Part shown: positions 1 to 8,407 of the stretch, in pieces
Layout: every line of letters begins with the position of its first letter
Position numbering within the stretch: position 1 is the first letter of the stretch
Assembly (NCBI GenBank): GCA_937968015.1
Contig: CALBSO010000015.1
Coordinates: 1 to 64,000 of the forward strand
Direction of reading: 5' to 3'
Source: an uncultured Thermomicrobia bacterium
GTDB lineage: Bacteria; Chloroflexota; Chloroflexia; Thermomicrobiales; JALYUS01
Length of the DNA: 64,000 bases
Notes under the pieces: generated by a model
Told to the model about the DNA's origin: nothing
Databases searched by the model: none
The model's input: only the letters and a program-made list of their open reading frames with translations
Translations under genes and position numbers: made by a program

Positions 1-20
1 GAGATGTGTATAAGAGACAG
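1..20. other. Tn5/Nextera mosaic-end adapter remnant
   Basis: Positions 2-20 read AGATGTGTATAAGAGACAG, the 19-bp Tn5 mosaic end used in transposase-based library kits. The preceding G fits the read-2 version of that adapter. This is library sequence left on a contig end. The coding frame of the adjacent permease is interrupted by it, so the real genome begins at position 21. Confidence 0.95.
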
Positions 21-1194
21 ACCCCACCCCCGTCAATGCCCCAATCAGGCTGATCAGCACCGCTTCCGTCACGAACTGCGTCAGGATGTCCTTCCCCTGC
101 GCGCCCATCGCTTTCCTGATCCCGATCTCCCGCGTTCGCTCGGTCACACTGACCAGCATGATGTTCATGATGCCGATGCCCCCGACCAACAGCGAGATAC
201 TGGCGATGACGAGGAGGAAAATCTGATAGGTCTTCTGCGTGGACTCCGCCGCAGCGATCTGATCCGCCTGGTTCGTCACCTGCCAGTCCGGTTGCCCCGT
301 CTTCGTGCGATGCTGCCCGGCCAGGGCGTCGTTGATCTCCCCCATCGCCTTGTCCACACTCTCCGGGCTGTTCGCCTTCACTGAGATCGTGTCAATGTTG
401 TGCCCCGCACCGACCGGCTGCTGCCGCCCACCCGTCAGCACCGTCAGCACCGTCGTGATCGGCACGTAGACCTGATTGTCGCGGGAGCCGAAGCCATTGC
501 CCCCCTTGACCTCCATCACGCCGATCACCGTGAAGGAGTTGTTGTTGAGGCGCACCGTCTTGCCGACCGGATCGCTGGACGGAAAGAGGGCGGTGGCGAT
601 GTTCGCTCCCAAGGCGACGACGCGCGCCTTGCTCGTCACATCCTGATCGGAGATGAAGGTGCCGGCAGTGGGAGTGTAACTGTGGACATCCTGATAGGAG
701 GGCCAGACACCGAGCGTCTCCCCGAAGGTGTTGACGGTCCCGACGTTGATCCGCCCCCCGCGCCCGACCTCCGGGGAGAGGGCGGTGACATCGGGGAGCA
801 CCCCGGGTTGGGCGAGCGCGTCGGCATCCTCGAGGGTGAGGGTGTTGGCGAGGGCCCCGGTGGCGACCCCCGCCGTGCGCTGGTTGGCGCCCTGCACGGT
901 GATCAGGTTGGTGCCGTTGGCTTCGAGTTTGTCGCGGGCGGTGGCGACGACGCCGTTGCCGATGGCGAGGAGGGCGATGACGGCGCCGACGCCGATGATG
1001 ATGCCGAGCATCGTCAAGCCGGTCCGCAGGACGTTGGCGCCGAGGCTGTCGAGGGAGGACTTCAGGCTCTCGCTGAGCGGCACCCCACCCCGTCCCCCCG
1101 TCTTCGGCGCTACGCTAAGTACTGCAATCGGCGCGGGCGGCTCCTCCCGCGGTACAGTAGCGGCTTCCGGGGCGGCGACAATCCTCTGCGCCAT
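21..1194 (-). CDS. MacB/FtsX-family ABC transporter permease, 3' end missing
   Basis: Read on the minus strand from ATG at 1194, the frame stays open for 391 codons into the adapter, so the C-terminus is missing. After about 50 Pro/Ala-rich residues comes SLDSLGANVLRTGLTMLGIIIGVG, the first membrane segment of MacB/FtsX permeases; in the middle is a MacB-like periplasmic domain, and near the break are ISLLVGGIGIMNIMLVSVTER and TREIGIRKAMGA, the hallmark FtsX transmembrane and cytoplasmic loop. GAGGAG lies just upstream of the start. Such permeases pair with a MacB/LolD-type ATPase to export substrates or act as mechanotransmitters; the partner genes would lie beyond the contig end. Confidence 0.88.
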
Positions 1195-1289
1195 GCATCT
1201 ACTCCTCTTGCGGCATCATATGACACGGCGGCAAACCGCGTTTGCATACTATCTCTCCACCTGGCAGCGTACAACGAAATGTTAAATAT

Positions 1290-2306
1290 TTATGATACGC
1301 GCCCGTTGTTTCTCTCCGTCTGCCACCGATCAAGCAGGTGCGTCTCGCGGTCGGGGGCCATCCCGGCACGGCGTTCGGTATCCGGTGGGAGGGTTGCGTC
1401 CCAGGTGAGGGTGTCACGTACCGTCTCCGCGATCGGCCGGAAAGTCAGACCGGCGGTGTAGGCCGCGTCACTCCGCGCGCTGTTGATCGCGTTCATCGTC
1501 GCGGGGAGCCAGAGCGGCAATTCCATCCACGGCCCGACGTGCTGATCGAGCAGGAATTCCTCGCTCACCCAGACGAAGCGGGCATCGCTGCCGCTGACCG
1601 ACGCGCAGGTCTCGATCAAATCGCCCATCGTCAGTGGGTAGTCCGGCCCCTTCGCGTTGAAGACGCCCACGGTACTCGCTTCCGCCATGCGGACGATCCA
1701 TGCGGCGAGGTCGCGCACATCCACGATGAACTGCAACGGCTGCTCCAGCACGCCCGGAACGAGCACCTCACCGCCCTGCGCGACCCGATGCACCCAATAG
1801 GTGAAACGGTTCGAGGGATCGTGCGGCCCGACGATCAGGCCGGGGCGGATATTGAGCGTTCGGCCTGGCATCACCCTCTCCACTGCCTGCTCGCAGAGCG
1901 CCTTGAGCGGCCCATATGTCCCCCCGGTCACTTCTTCCACTGTTTCGTCCGGGATCGTGCCGACGGGCGAGCGCTCATCGCTCCCCGGCGCGCTGAGGTC
2001 CGCGTAGACAGACATCGTGGAGATGAAGATGTACTGCCTGACCGCCTCCGCCAGCATCTCCGCCGAGGCGCGCACGACGCGCGGAAAGGAGCCGCAGGTA
2101 TCAATCACCGCGTCCCACTGTCGCCCCCGGAGCGGCGCGAGGCCGCCATCGCGGTCGCCCCGCAGTTTCTCGACATCGGGGAAAAGGTTCGGACTGTGTT
2201 GCCCGCGGTTGAAGAGCGTCACGTCGTGCCCGCGCGCCACCGCCGCCTCCACGAGATGCCGCCCGAGAAAGATCGTCCCGCCGATGATGAGGATCTTCAT
2301 GCTCAT
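1290..2306 (-). CDS. NAD-dependent epimerase/dehydratase (extended SDR)
   Basis: A 338-residue Rossmann-fold oxidoreductase. The N-terminus carries the nucleotide-binding glycine motif GGTIFLG (residues 9-15), followed by an ISTMSVY strand (95-101) and the catalytic Tyr131-x3-Lys135 (YGPLK), as in extended short-chain dehydrogenases that act on nucleotide sugars. The family also includes isoflavone-reductase-like and mRNA-binding members, so the substrate is not defined. It lies downstream of the trpCF group on the same strand but about 90 bp away, and is probably a separate unit. Length is typical for the family. Confidence 0.85.
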   Translation of the reverse strand: MSMKILIIGGTIFLGRHLVEAAVARGHDVTLFNRGQHSPNLFPDVEKLRGDRDGGLAPLRGRQWDAVIDTCGSFPRVVRASAEMLAEAVRQYIFISTMSVYADLSAPGSDERSPVGTIPDETVEEVTGGTYGPLKALCEQAVERVMPGRTLNIRPGLIVGPHDPSNRFTYWVHRVAQGGEVLVPGVLEQPLQFIVDVRDLAAWIVRMAEASTVGVFNAKGPDYPLTMGDLIETCASVSGSDARFVWVSEEFLLDQHVGPWMELPLWLPATMNAINSARSDAAYTAGLTFRPIAETVRDTLTWDATLPPDTERRAGMAPDRETHLLDRWQTERNNGRVS

Positions 2307-2395
2307 TCCTTGCTATAGCGCGTCAGAGACGATCACATTCGTCGGCGGTTCGCCCGGCCTGACGCAGATTCGATACCTCATCGCAATACGGAATC

Positions 2396-2866
2396 TTACC
2401 GCAAATCGGTAGGCAGTTCATCGTAATTAATCGGGTAACCCGCGAAGAGGCATTCACGGCAGGTGGGGCCGAGGTCGAATCGGGAACGGCAACGGGAGCA
2501 GAAGCCGGTGTAATAGCCATGAGCGAAGAGGTGCGCGTCCATCGGTTGGAGAGCCGCGCCGCTCGTCAGGTGGCGGCACTCCGCGATGAGCAATGCCTCG
2601 ATCTCCGGCGCGAGTGCGGCAGGGCGGGCGACATCGTAGCGGTTGCCGGACCAGTCGCTGATGCTGATCGTCCGGATGGCGCCCCGATCGTAGAAGGCTT
2701 CGAGGTAGGCCTGCCCCTCTTCGAGGGCGACGATCGCGGAGACGTACTGGATCGCCGCAGCCGCGTCCGCTTCGTCGGCAAACAGACGACCGGCAATCTG
2801 CACCAGGCGATGCGCGGCGCGGCGTTGTGGATCGGGCCGCTCCCGCACGACCTCAATGTCCGGCAT
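2396..2866 (-). CDS. Zinc-ribbon protein co-translated with trpF
   Basis: A 156-residue protein of unknown function. The C-terminal third contains two CxxC pairs (CSRC and CREC, nine residues apart), a compact zinc-ribbon arrangement. The N-terminal part is mixed alpha/beta with no motif I recognise. Its start at 2866 lies inside the last codons of trpF, a 14-bp overlap, which indicates translational coupling in a trpC-trpF-orf unit. The link suggests a role tied to tryptophan synthesis or simply shared expression; the sequence does not decide this. Confidence 0.75.
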   Translation of the reverse strand: MPDIEVVRERPDPQRRAAHRLVQIAGRLFADEADAAAAIQYVSAIVALEEGQAYLEAFYDRGAIRTISISDWSGNRYDVARPAALAPEIEALLIAECRHLTSGAALQPMDAHLFAHGYYTGFCSRCRSRFDLGPTCRECLFAGYPINYDELPTDLR

Positions 2867-3557
2867 GTCTCACCTCCGCCGGGGCACGCGATACGCGGAT
2901 AAATGCCTCAATCCGCGTGGCATCCTTGATACCGGGCTGCCCCGCGACCTCCACGCCGCTCGCCACGTCCACGCCCCACGGCCCGACGATGCGGACGGCA
3001 TCGGCGACATTCTCCGGCGTGAGTCCACCCGCGAGCAGAATTCGTTCCTCGGCGGCCACCGCTTTGGCGAGCGCCCAGTTGCCCGTCTGCCCCGTGCCGC
3101 CATACTGCCCCGGCACATGGGCATCGAGGAGTGGCGTGAGTGGCTGGCCAAACGGGCCGGGCGGCAGCGATCGCGCCGCGTGATGGAGCGCGTGGATGCG
3201 CTCGCGCAGCGTGTCCACGTCTTCGCCGGGCAGCGTGCGGACGGCCATCAGAAGCGGCACGTTGAGCCGTTCGACAGCCGCCGCCGTCTCATCGCCGGAG
3301 AATTGGACGAGATCGAGGCCGCACAGCGCCACCGTCGCGGCGATCATTGCCGGATCGGCGTTGACGAAGAGGCCGCTGACAAGCGGCTGCGGCCCGTCCT
3401 CCGCCCGGAACGCGGCGATCACTTCCGCCGCTTCCTCCGGTGCGATGTATCGCCGGGTGCCCGGCCAGAAGGTGAAACCGACGATCTCCGCGCCCGCCGC
3501 CGCCGACGCTTGCGCGTCCACCAACCGCCGTACGCCGCAGATCTTCACAATCGTCAT
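2853..3557 (-). CDS. trpF: Phosphoribosylanthranilate isomerase
   Basis: A 234-residue TIM-barrel enzyme that converts N-(5-phosphoribosyl)anthranilate to the carboxyphenylamino-deoxyribulose phosphate, the third step of tryptophan synthesis. The N-terminus has the catalytic Cys in VKICGVR (Cys7), and Asp145 lies just before GQYGGTGQ in place of the catalytic Asp before the usual GGTG segment. The phosphate-binding LAGGLTPENV (175-184) and VDVASGVE (197-204) are present. The usual LQLHG strand reads LVQFSG here, a divergent form. The gene overlaps trpC by 4 bp (ATGA), so the two are coupled. Confidence 0.93.
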   Translation of the reverse strand: MTIVKICGVRRLVDAQASAAAGAEIVGFTFWPGTRRYIAPEEAAEVIAAFRAEDGPQPLVSGLFVNADPAMIAATVALCGLDLVQFSGDETAAAVERLNVPLLMAVRTLPGEDVDTLRERIHALHHAARSLPPGPFGQPLTPLLDAHVPGQYGGTGQTGNWALAKAVAAEERILLAGGLTPENVADAVRIVGPWGVDVASGVEVAGQPGIKDATRIEAFIRVSRAPAEVRHAGH

Positions 3558-4399
3558 TGCGCGCCACCGGAGCGCGCTCGGTTATCCGCCTCCGCCAACG
3601 CCCGCACCGCCGCCGTGCGATCCGCCGCGGTGATGACGGACTCGCCGACGAGCGCGGCATCGAACCCGACGTCCGCGAGCCGCCGTATATCGTCGGCGTT
3701 CCTGATGCCGCTGAGGGCGGCACGGACGGTCTCTCGGGGCATCTTGGCAGCGAGATCGGTGGCGAGGTCGGTATTGACGCTGAAGTTCCGCAAATCCCGC
3801 TGGTTGATGCCGATCAGCGCCGCACCCACCGCGACCGCCCGCGCCAACTCCGCCGCATTGTTCACTTCCACGAGCGCGGTCATACCATACGCCAATACGG
3901 CGGCGTAGAGCATCGCGAGCATCGCGTCGTCCAGTGCGGCGACGATCAGCAGACAAGCGTCCGCACCCCACGCCCGCGCCTCCGCGACCTGATACGGGTC
4001 AATGATGAAGTCCTTGCGGAGGAGCGGAATCGTGCTGCCGACGGCATCGAGACCGCGCCGCGCGATCGGGAGATGGGTCAGGCTACCGAGAAAGAACGAT
4101 TCGTCCGTCAGCACCGAGAGCGCCGCCGCACCGCCGCGCGCGAACTCGCCCGCGATCTGCTCCGGATTGTAGTCCTGCACAAAGATGCCCTTGACGGGCG
4201 AGGCACGCTTCAGTTCCGCGATCACGCGCACCGGCTCGCTGGGTTTGCGCTTCAGCGCCGCGAGGAAGTCACGCGGCGGCGGCGTGCGGCTCAGTTTCAG
4301 TTCGATCAGGTCCATCGCGACGCGCGCCTTGCGCGCGTCCACTTCGTGCCGCTTTTTCGCCAGGATTTCGTCGAGAATCGTCCCTGTCTGTTGTACCAT
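3554..4399 (-). CDS. trpC: Indole-3-glycerol phosphate synthase
   Basis: A 281-residue TIM-barrel enzyme catalysing ring closure to indole-3-glycerol phosphate. The N-terminal helix contains the family motif ILDEILAKKRHEV; next come VIAELKRASPVKG with the catalytic Lys, LRKDFIIDPYQV, the EVNN strand, IGINQRDL and LSGI. Length is slightly above the usual 255-270. The start at 4399 is preceded by GAGGGAGG. It is the first gene of trpC-trpF-zinc-ribbon; no other trp genes are in the window, so the pathway is split in this genome. Confidence 0.95.
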   Translation of the reverse strand: MVQQTGTILDEILAKKRHEVDARKARVAMDLIELKLSRTPPPRDFLAALKRKPSEPVRVIAELKRASPVKGIFVQDYNPEQIAGEFARGGAAALSVLTDESFFLGSLTHLPIARRGLDAVGSTIPLLRKDFIIDPYQVAEARAWGADACLLIVAALDDAMLAMLYAAVLAYGMTALVEVNNAAELARAVAVGAALIGINQRDLRNFSVNTDLATDLAAKMPRETVRAALSGIRNADDIRRLADVGFDAALVGESVITAADRTAAVRALAEADNRARSGGAQ

Positions 4400-4422
4400 G
4401 CGCGCCTCCCTCGCCTCGGCAT

Positions 4423-4428
4423 AGTATA
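4423..4428 (-). promoter_or_regulatory. trpC: -10 element candidate for trpC
   Basis: On the minus strand these six bases read TATACT, one mismatch from the sigma-A -10 consensus. They lie 24 bp upstream of the trpC start, which would give a very short leader with no room for an attenuator. No convincing -35 box is seen. Confidence 0.4.
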
Positions 4429-4508
4429 CCGCGCGGAGTGCCGAGTGCTGAGAATGATGCTACCCTTGTTGTAACACGGTTGGAGACGCGCCATTCCAGA
4501 AGGAGTGC

Positions 4509-6218
4509 ATGATGGCAAATGTGACGCTGCCCGATTCCCCCGAAGCCTTCGCGGAGGCGACGTGGGACGATATTCTGCCCTACTACGAGGACCTGAACGC
4601 TCGCCCGCTCGACGAATCGAACGTCGAGGGATGGCTGCGGGATTGGGCGAGATTGGAAGAGATGGTCGCGGAGGCGAGCGCGATCGCCTACAACGCGTAC
4701 ACAACCGATACCGCGAGCGAGGCGAAGGAAGCGACGCAGGTGCGCTTTTCCAGCGAGATCGAACCCCGGATGCACGAGCAGCATGTCGGCCTCTCGAAGC
4801 GGCTCCTCGACCTCGGCTACGAGCGCGCGGAACTGGCAACATTGCTCCGCAGCATGCGGAATCAATTGGCAATCTTCCGCGCGGAGAATGTGCCGCTCGT
4901 CGGCGAGGAAGAGCGGCTGAACACGCAGTACAACAAGATCACGGGAGGGATGACCGTCATCTGGGAGGGCGAGGAACTGCCGCTCCCGCGCCTGCAACCC
5001 TTCTTGCAAAGTGCGGATCGGGACGTGCGGGAGCGGGCATTCCGGCTCGGCTCTGAGCCGTACATCGCGCAGCACGACGCCTTAGCAGACATCTTCGACC
5101 ACCAGTACGCCCTCCGACAGCAGATGGCGAGGAATGCCGGATTCGCCAACTACCGCGACTACATGCATCAGGCGAAGGACCGCTTCGACTACACCCCTGC
5201 CGATTGCGAGGCGTTTCATGCCGCTGTCGAGCAGACGGTCGTGCCCGCTGTCGCACGACTGCATGCGCGCCGCAAGGAGCGGATGGGTCTCGCCACGCTC
5301 CGGCCCTGGGATACCGCCGTTGACCCCGAGGGCCGCCCACCACTCAAGCCGTTCGACGAGGTGAACACGCTGATTACCCAGGCCGAGACGATTTTCCGGC
5401 GGCTCGATCCGACACTCGGCGGCTACTTCACACAGATGGCGGACGAACACCTGCTCGATCTCGACAGCCGCAAAGGCAAAGCGCCGGGCGGCTACTGCAT
5501 TGATTACCCGTATCGGGGCCGCCCGTTCATCTTCATGAATGCGGTCGGCGTCAACGGTGATGTGGAAACCTTGCTCCATGAGGCGGGGCACGCCTTCCAT
5601 GTCTTCGAGGCGCATCACCTTCCCCTCTACTGGCAGCGCCAGACAGGGTCAGAGATGGCGGAGGTCGCCTCGATGAGCATGGAACTGCTCACCGCTCCCT
5701 TCCTCGCCTCCGACGATGGCGGGTACTACTCCGCGGCTGATGCCCGTCGTGCCCGGATTGAACATCTGGAAGGCATCCTCCACGGCATCCCCCACATCGC
5801 CTGCGTTGATGCCTTCCAGCACTGGCTCTACACCAGCGGGGACGGTCACGACCGGACCGCCCGCGATGCCGCCTGGCTCGCCCTGCGTGCCCGCTTCGAG
5901 CGGGGCGTGGACTGGTCGGGACTGGAAGCGGAGCGGATTGCCCGCTGGTACCGCCAACTGCACATCTTCCTCTATCCGTTCTACTACATCGAGTACGGGA
6001 TCGCGCAGGTGGGCGCCTTGCAGGTGTGGGGCAACAGTCTGAGGGATCATGGGGGGGCGCTGGCGGCGTATCGGCGGGCGCTGGGATTAGGGGGGACGGC
6101 GCCGTTGCCGCAGTTGTTCGCGGCGGCGGGAGCGCGGCTGGCGTTTGATGGAGAGACGATGGGGGAACTCGTCGCCCTCATCGAGACGCAGATCGCCGCC
6201 CTTGAAAGTAACGAGTAG
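4509..6218 (+). CDS. M3 family oligoendopeptidase (PepF type)
   Basis: A 569-residue cytosolic zinc metallopeptidase that cleaves short peptides. The thermolysin-like HEAGH motif is at residues 357-361 in LLHEAGHAFHVFE, followed by the downstream glutamate region SEMAEVASMSMELL that supplies the third zinc ligand in M3 enzymes. Aromatic-rich C-terminal segments match the substrate channel of PepF. AAGGAG precedes the tandem ATG ATG start, either of which is possible. The stop codon lies inside a heptad repeat, so the last residues (SNE) are repeat-encoded, as in the unrelated M20 gene at 49636. Confidence 0.93.
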   Translation: MMANVTLPDSPEAFAEATWDDILPYYEDLNARPLDESNVEGWLRDWARLEEMVAEASAIAYNAYTTDTASEAKEATQVRFSSEIEPRMHEQHVGLSKRLLDLGYERAELATLLRSMRNQLAIFRAENVPLVGEEERLNTQYNKITGGMTVIWEGEELPLPRLQPFLQSADRDVRERAFRLGSEPYIAQHDALADIFDHQYALRQQMARNAGFANYRDYMHQAKDRFDYTPADCEAFHAAVEQTVVPAVARLHARRKERMGLATLRPWDTAVDPEGRPPLKPFDEVNTLITQAETIFRRLDPTLGGYFTQMADEHLLDLDSRKGKAPGGYCIDYPYRGRPFIFMNAVGVNGDVETLLHEAGHAFHVFEAHHLPLYWQRQTGSEMAEVASMSMELLTAPFLASDDGGYYSAADARRARIEHLEGILHGIPHIACVDAFQHWLYTSGDGHDRTARDAAWLALRARFERGVDWSGLEAERIARWYRQLHIFLYPFYYIEYGIAQVGALQVWGNSLRDHGGALAAYRRALGLGGTAPLPQLFAAAGARLAFDGETMGELVALIETQIAALESNE

Positions 6219-6259
6219 CGAGTAACGAGTAAAGCGGTTCGTTCTCGCTACTCGTTACT
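6207..6259. repeat. Inverted heptad repeat (GAGTAAC/GAGTAGC type)
   Basis: Arm AGTAACGAGTAGCGAG (6207-6222) is perfectly inverted at 6244-6259, giving a 16-bp stem with a 21-base loop that also starts with further heptads. It spans the stop codon of the upstream peptidase. It may act as a terminator or RNA-stabilising hairpin between this gene and lysE. Related copies lie at 34361-34399 and 50911-51382. Confidence 0.85.
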
Positions 6260-6269
6260 CCATCGTGAG

Positions 6270-6893
6270 ATGACCATGGACCTGCGATTCTTGCTCCGGG
6301 GCATGATCTTTGGCCTCTCGGTTGCCGCGCCGGTCGGGCCGATGGGCGTGCTCTGCATTCGGCGCACGCTGACGGACGGACGGCTTGCGGGCTTCATTTC
6401 CGGTCTCGGCACGGCGACGGCGGACGGCTGCTACGGCGCCATCGCCGCCTTCGGATTGACCTTCATTTCGTCCTTCCTCGTCAATCAGCAGTTCTGGTTG
6501 CGGCTGATCGGCGGCACATTCCTCTGCTATCTCGGCGTGACGACCTTCCTGAGCAAACCCGCCGAACGACCGGCGGCGATGGGGAGGGGTGGTTTGCGGA
6601 ACGTCTATTTCACGACGTTCGGCCTCACGCTGACGAACCCGCTGACGATCCTCACCTTCGCGGCGATCTTCGCGGGGATCGGCGCGGGCGAGATCAAGGG
6701 CGCCTATGGGTCGGCGGCGCTGCTCGTGCTCGGTCTCTTCCTCGGCTCCGCACTCTGGTGGCTCCTCCTCAGCGGCGGCACCGGCATCGTGCGCACGAAA
6801 CTGACGCCCGCGCGCCTCGTCTGGGTGAACCGCATTTCGGGCTGCGTGATCGCCACCTTCGGGGTGCTCGCCCTGTTCAGTATCGCCCGGTAG
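6270..6893 (+). CDS. LysE family amino acid exporter
   Basis: A 207-residue inner-membrane protein with about six hydrophobic segments. The N-terminus has the LysE/RhtB signature (GLSVAAPVGPMGVLCIRRTL), including the conserved PGP-like turn read here as PVGP, and the middle contains the usual TNPLTILTF motif. The family exports amino acids and related small solutes by proton exchange. The start could be Met1 or Met3 (ATGACCATG). It follows the peptidase gene across a heptad hairpin; export of amino acids released by the peptidase is plausible but inferred. Confidence 0.9.
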   Translation: MTMDLRFLLRGMIFGLSVAAPVGPMGVLCIRRTLTDGRLAGFISGLGTATADGCYGAIAAFGLTFISSFLVNQQFWLRLIGGTFLCYLGVTTFLSKPAERPAAMGRGGLRNVYFTTFGLTLTNPLTILTFAAIFAGIGAGEIKGAYGSAALLVLGLFLGSALWWLLLSGGTGIVRTKLTPARLVWVNRISGCVIATFGVLALFSIAR

Positions 6894-7004
6894 CGCGACG
6901 ATAGCGACTTGCGCGGCACGCAGCGCGGGTGTATACATGAGGCACAAATGACCCTGCGCTGTGCGTGATGTCTCCAGTATGCCATTGAGCCAATACTTCA
7001 ATGT

Positions 7005-7136
7005 GCGGGAGCCATAACCCATCAGGAGCGAGGCCGCCGGTGAGCAACCGGCGTTACCATTCCCGGTGGCGGGGCGCCCACCTGCCTCGGCAGGTTCAGA
7101 GCATTTCGAGGCACACGGCAGAGCGGGGTCTCCCCA
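7005..7136 (+). ncRNA. ssrS: 6S-RNA-like structured element (candidate)
   Basis: The 272-bp gap before holA holds a structured stretch. GGGAGCC at 7007-7013 can pair with GGTCTCCC at 7127-7134 as a closing stem. Inside are a GCCGGT/ACCGGC hairpin at about 7035-7051 and CGCCCACCTGCC..GGCAGGTTCAGAGC at about 7075-7102, which resembles the 3' central-bubble hairpin of bacterial 6S RNA. A possible -10 (CAATACT) lies at 6991. At about 132 nt it is shorter than the usual 150-190 nt. It could instead be a cis-regulatory leader of holA; the identification rests on motif memory only. Confidence 0.4.
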
Positions 7137-7231
7137 GCAATGAGCGATACTAGCGAGGTACGAGCAATGAGTACGACAATGGACGACTCATCGCTTCCTG
7201 CCCAAAAGGCTCCCGCTCATCGCTCATTGCT
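7136..7231. repeat. Inverted repeat in the 5' part of holA
   Basis: AGCAATGAGCGAT (7136-7148) is perfectly inverted at 7219-7231. Between the arms lies a CTGCCCAAAAGGCTCCCGC copy (7198-7216) of the dispersed 19-bp element. The repeat covers both candidate holA starts and encodes its first residues, so the N-terminal extension of HolA is repeat-derived. Confidence 0.8.
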
Positions 7232-8300
7232 TCACTTGGTGCATGGCGATGATGCGAAGGCCGCACGGGAGATCGTCGGGCGGCTGCGGGCAGCGCATGC
7301 GGAATGCGATCCCAGTGGACTGAACACGACGATCCTCGAAGGCGATGCCGCGACCGTACACGCGGCCATCACCGCGTGCGACGCGCTCCCCTTCTTCGGC
7401 AGCGGGCGATTCGTGCTCGTGCGCGGGCTGCTCGGTCGCTATCTGCAACCGACCGAGGGGCAGCGCGGGCGACGCAAGGCGGCGGACTTCGAGGCGCTGC
7501 TGCCATTGGCAACCTTCCTCCCGGCGATGCCCGCGACAACGACACTCGTCTTCTGGGAATCGGGCACACTGAATCTTTCCAGCCTGCCCGCGTCGGTGCG
7601 TGACGCGTTATTGTCCGGGACCGTCCACACCGCCAGCCTGCCCGCGTCGAACGAGCGCGATGCCTGGTTGCGCTGGATTCGCGATCGCGCGGTCGCGGAA
7701 GGCGTGAAGATCGAGCGTCCTGCCGCCGAAGCGCTCCTGAACGCGCTCGGCTCCTCCGCTGTCGGCCCGACCGGCGCGCTCCGGTTGGAAAGCGAAATCG
7801 CCAAACTCGCCACCTACTCGCTCGCGCTGGATGACGGCGGCACGATCACCGCAGCACAGGTCGCGACGCTCGTCCCGGACGCGGCGGACGAAGAGACTTT
7901 CGCGTGGCTCGACGCGGTGATCGGCGGCAATGCGCGGGAGGCGGTGACGCGCACCGAGCGCCTGCTCGCCGCCGGCGAGGAGCCGATGCGGCTGCTGGCG
8001 CTCCTCGCCAGCCAGGCCGGGTACCTGACACGCGCGAAATGGCTTGGCGCTCTGCCACAGAACGACGCGGCGGCCCTGCTCGGCGTCGCGCCGAATCGCG
8101 CCTATCACCTGATGCGGGCGGCACGCGGCGTGGATGCCGCGCGAATGGCGACGGCGGTCCATGACCTTGCGGCGGCGGACGAAGCGGTCAAGATGGGCGT
8201 CACGACCAACGACGCGGACGCCCTCCTCTGGGCCGTCCTTCAGGTCGCTCACCTCGGCCCCCCCGGCCCCGCCTGGGAGCACCGCACCGACCTCCCGTAA
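7167..8300 (+). CDS. holA: DNA polymerase III delta subunit
   Basis: A roughly 377-residue clamp-loader subunit. Homology starts at LLHLVHGDDAKAAREIV, the normal beginning of HolA, followed by RFVLVRG, the ESGTLNLSS region and a C-terminal helical domain typical of the family. About 20-30 extra N-terminal residues come from an inverted repeat. I chose ATG 7167 because GCGAGG lies 9 bp upstream; ATG 7140 is in frame but has no ribosome site and sits in the repeat arm. holA-rpsT-lepA are neighbours in many bacteria, but here rpsT is on the opposite strand and lepA is 5 kb away. Confidence 0.88.
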   Translation: MSTTMDDSSLPAQKAPAHRSLLHLVHGDDAKAAREIVGRLRAAHAECDPSGLNTTILEGDAATVHAAITACDALPFFGSGRFVLVRGLLGRYLQPTEGQRGRRKAADFEALLPLATFLPAMPATTTLVFWESGTLNLSSLPASVRDALLSGTVHTASLPASNERDAWLRWIRDRAVAEGVKIERPAAEALLNALGSSAVGPTGALRLESEIAKLATYSLALDDGGTITAAQVATLVPDAADEETFAWLDAVIGGNAREAVTRTERLLAAGEEPMRLLALLASQAGYLTRAKWLGALPQNDAAALLGVAPNRAYHLMRAARGVDAARMATAVHDLAAADEAVKMGVTTNDADALLWAVLQVAHLGPPGPAWEHRTDLP

Positions 8301-8311
8301 TGGGGATGCGA

Positions 8312-8397
8312 ACCACAGAAGAGCGCAGAGAAGAGAAAAAGAAGACCGGAACCATAGTGGTTCGGCCCCCTTATTCCTTCTCTGCGCTCTCTGTGGT
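8312..8397. terminator. Long ACCACAGAG-type hairpin between convergent holA and rpsT
   Basis: ACCACAGAAGAGCGCAGAG begins the left arm (8312-8333) and pairs, with one bulge, with the right arm at 8377-8397. A nested stem CCGGAACC/GGTTCGG lies at 8346-8365. It sits 12 bp after holA and 11 bp before the rpsT stop on the other strand, so it is well placed as a bidirectional terminator. Its sequence belongs to a dispersed repeat type also seen at 21527-21640. Confidence 0.7.
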
Positions 8398-8407
8398 GAA
8401 ACAGACC

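Noticed and set aside
400..1461. Plus-strand 353-codon frame over the permease
   Set aside because: It is the antisense of the MacB-like gene, has no recognisable domain, and is explained by high GC.
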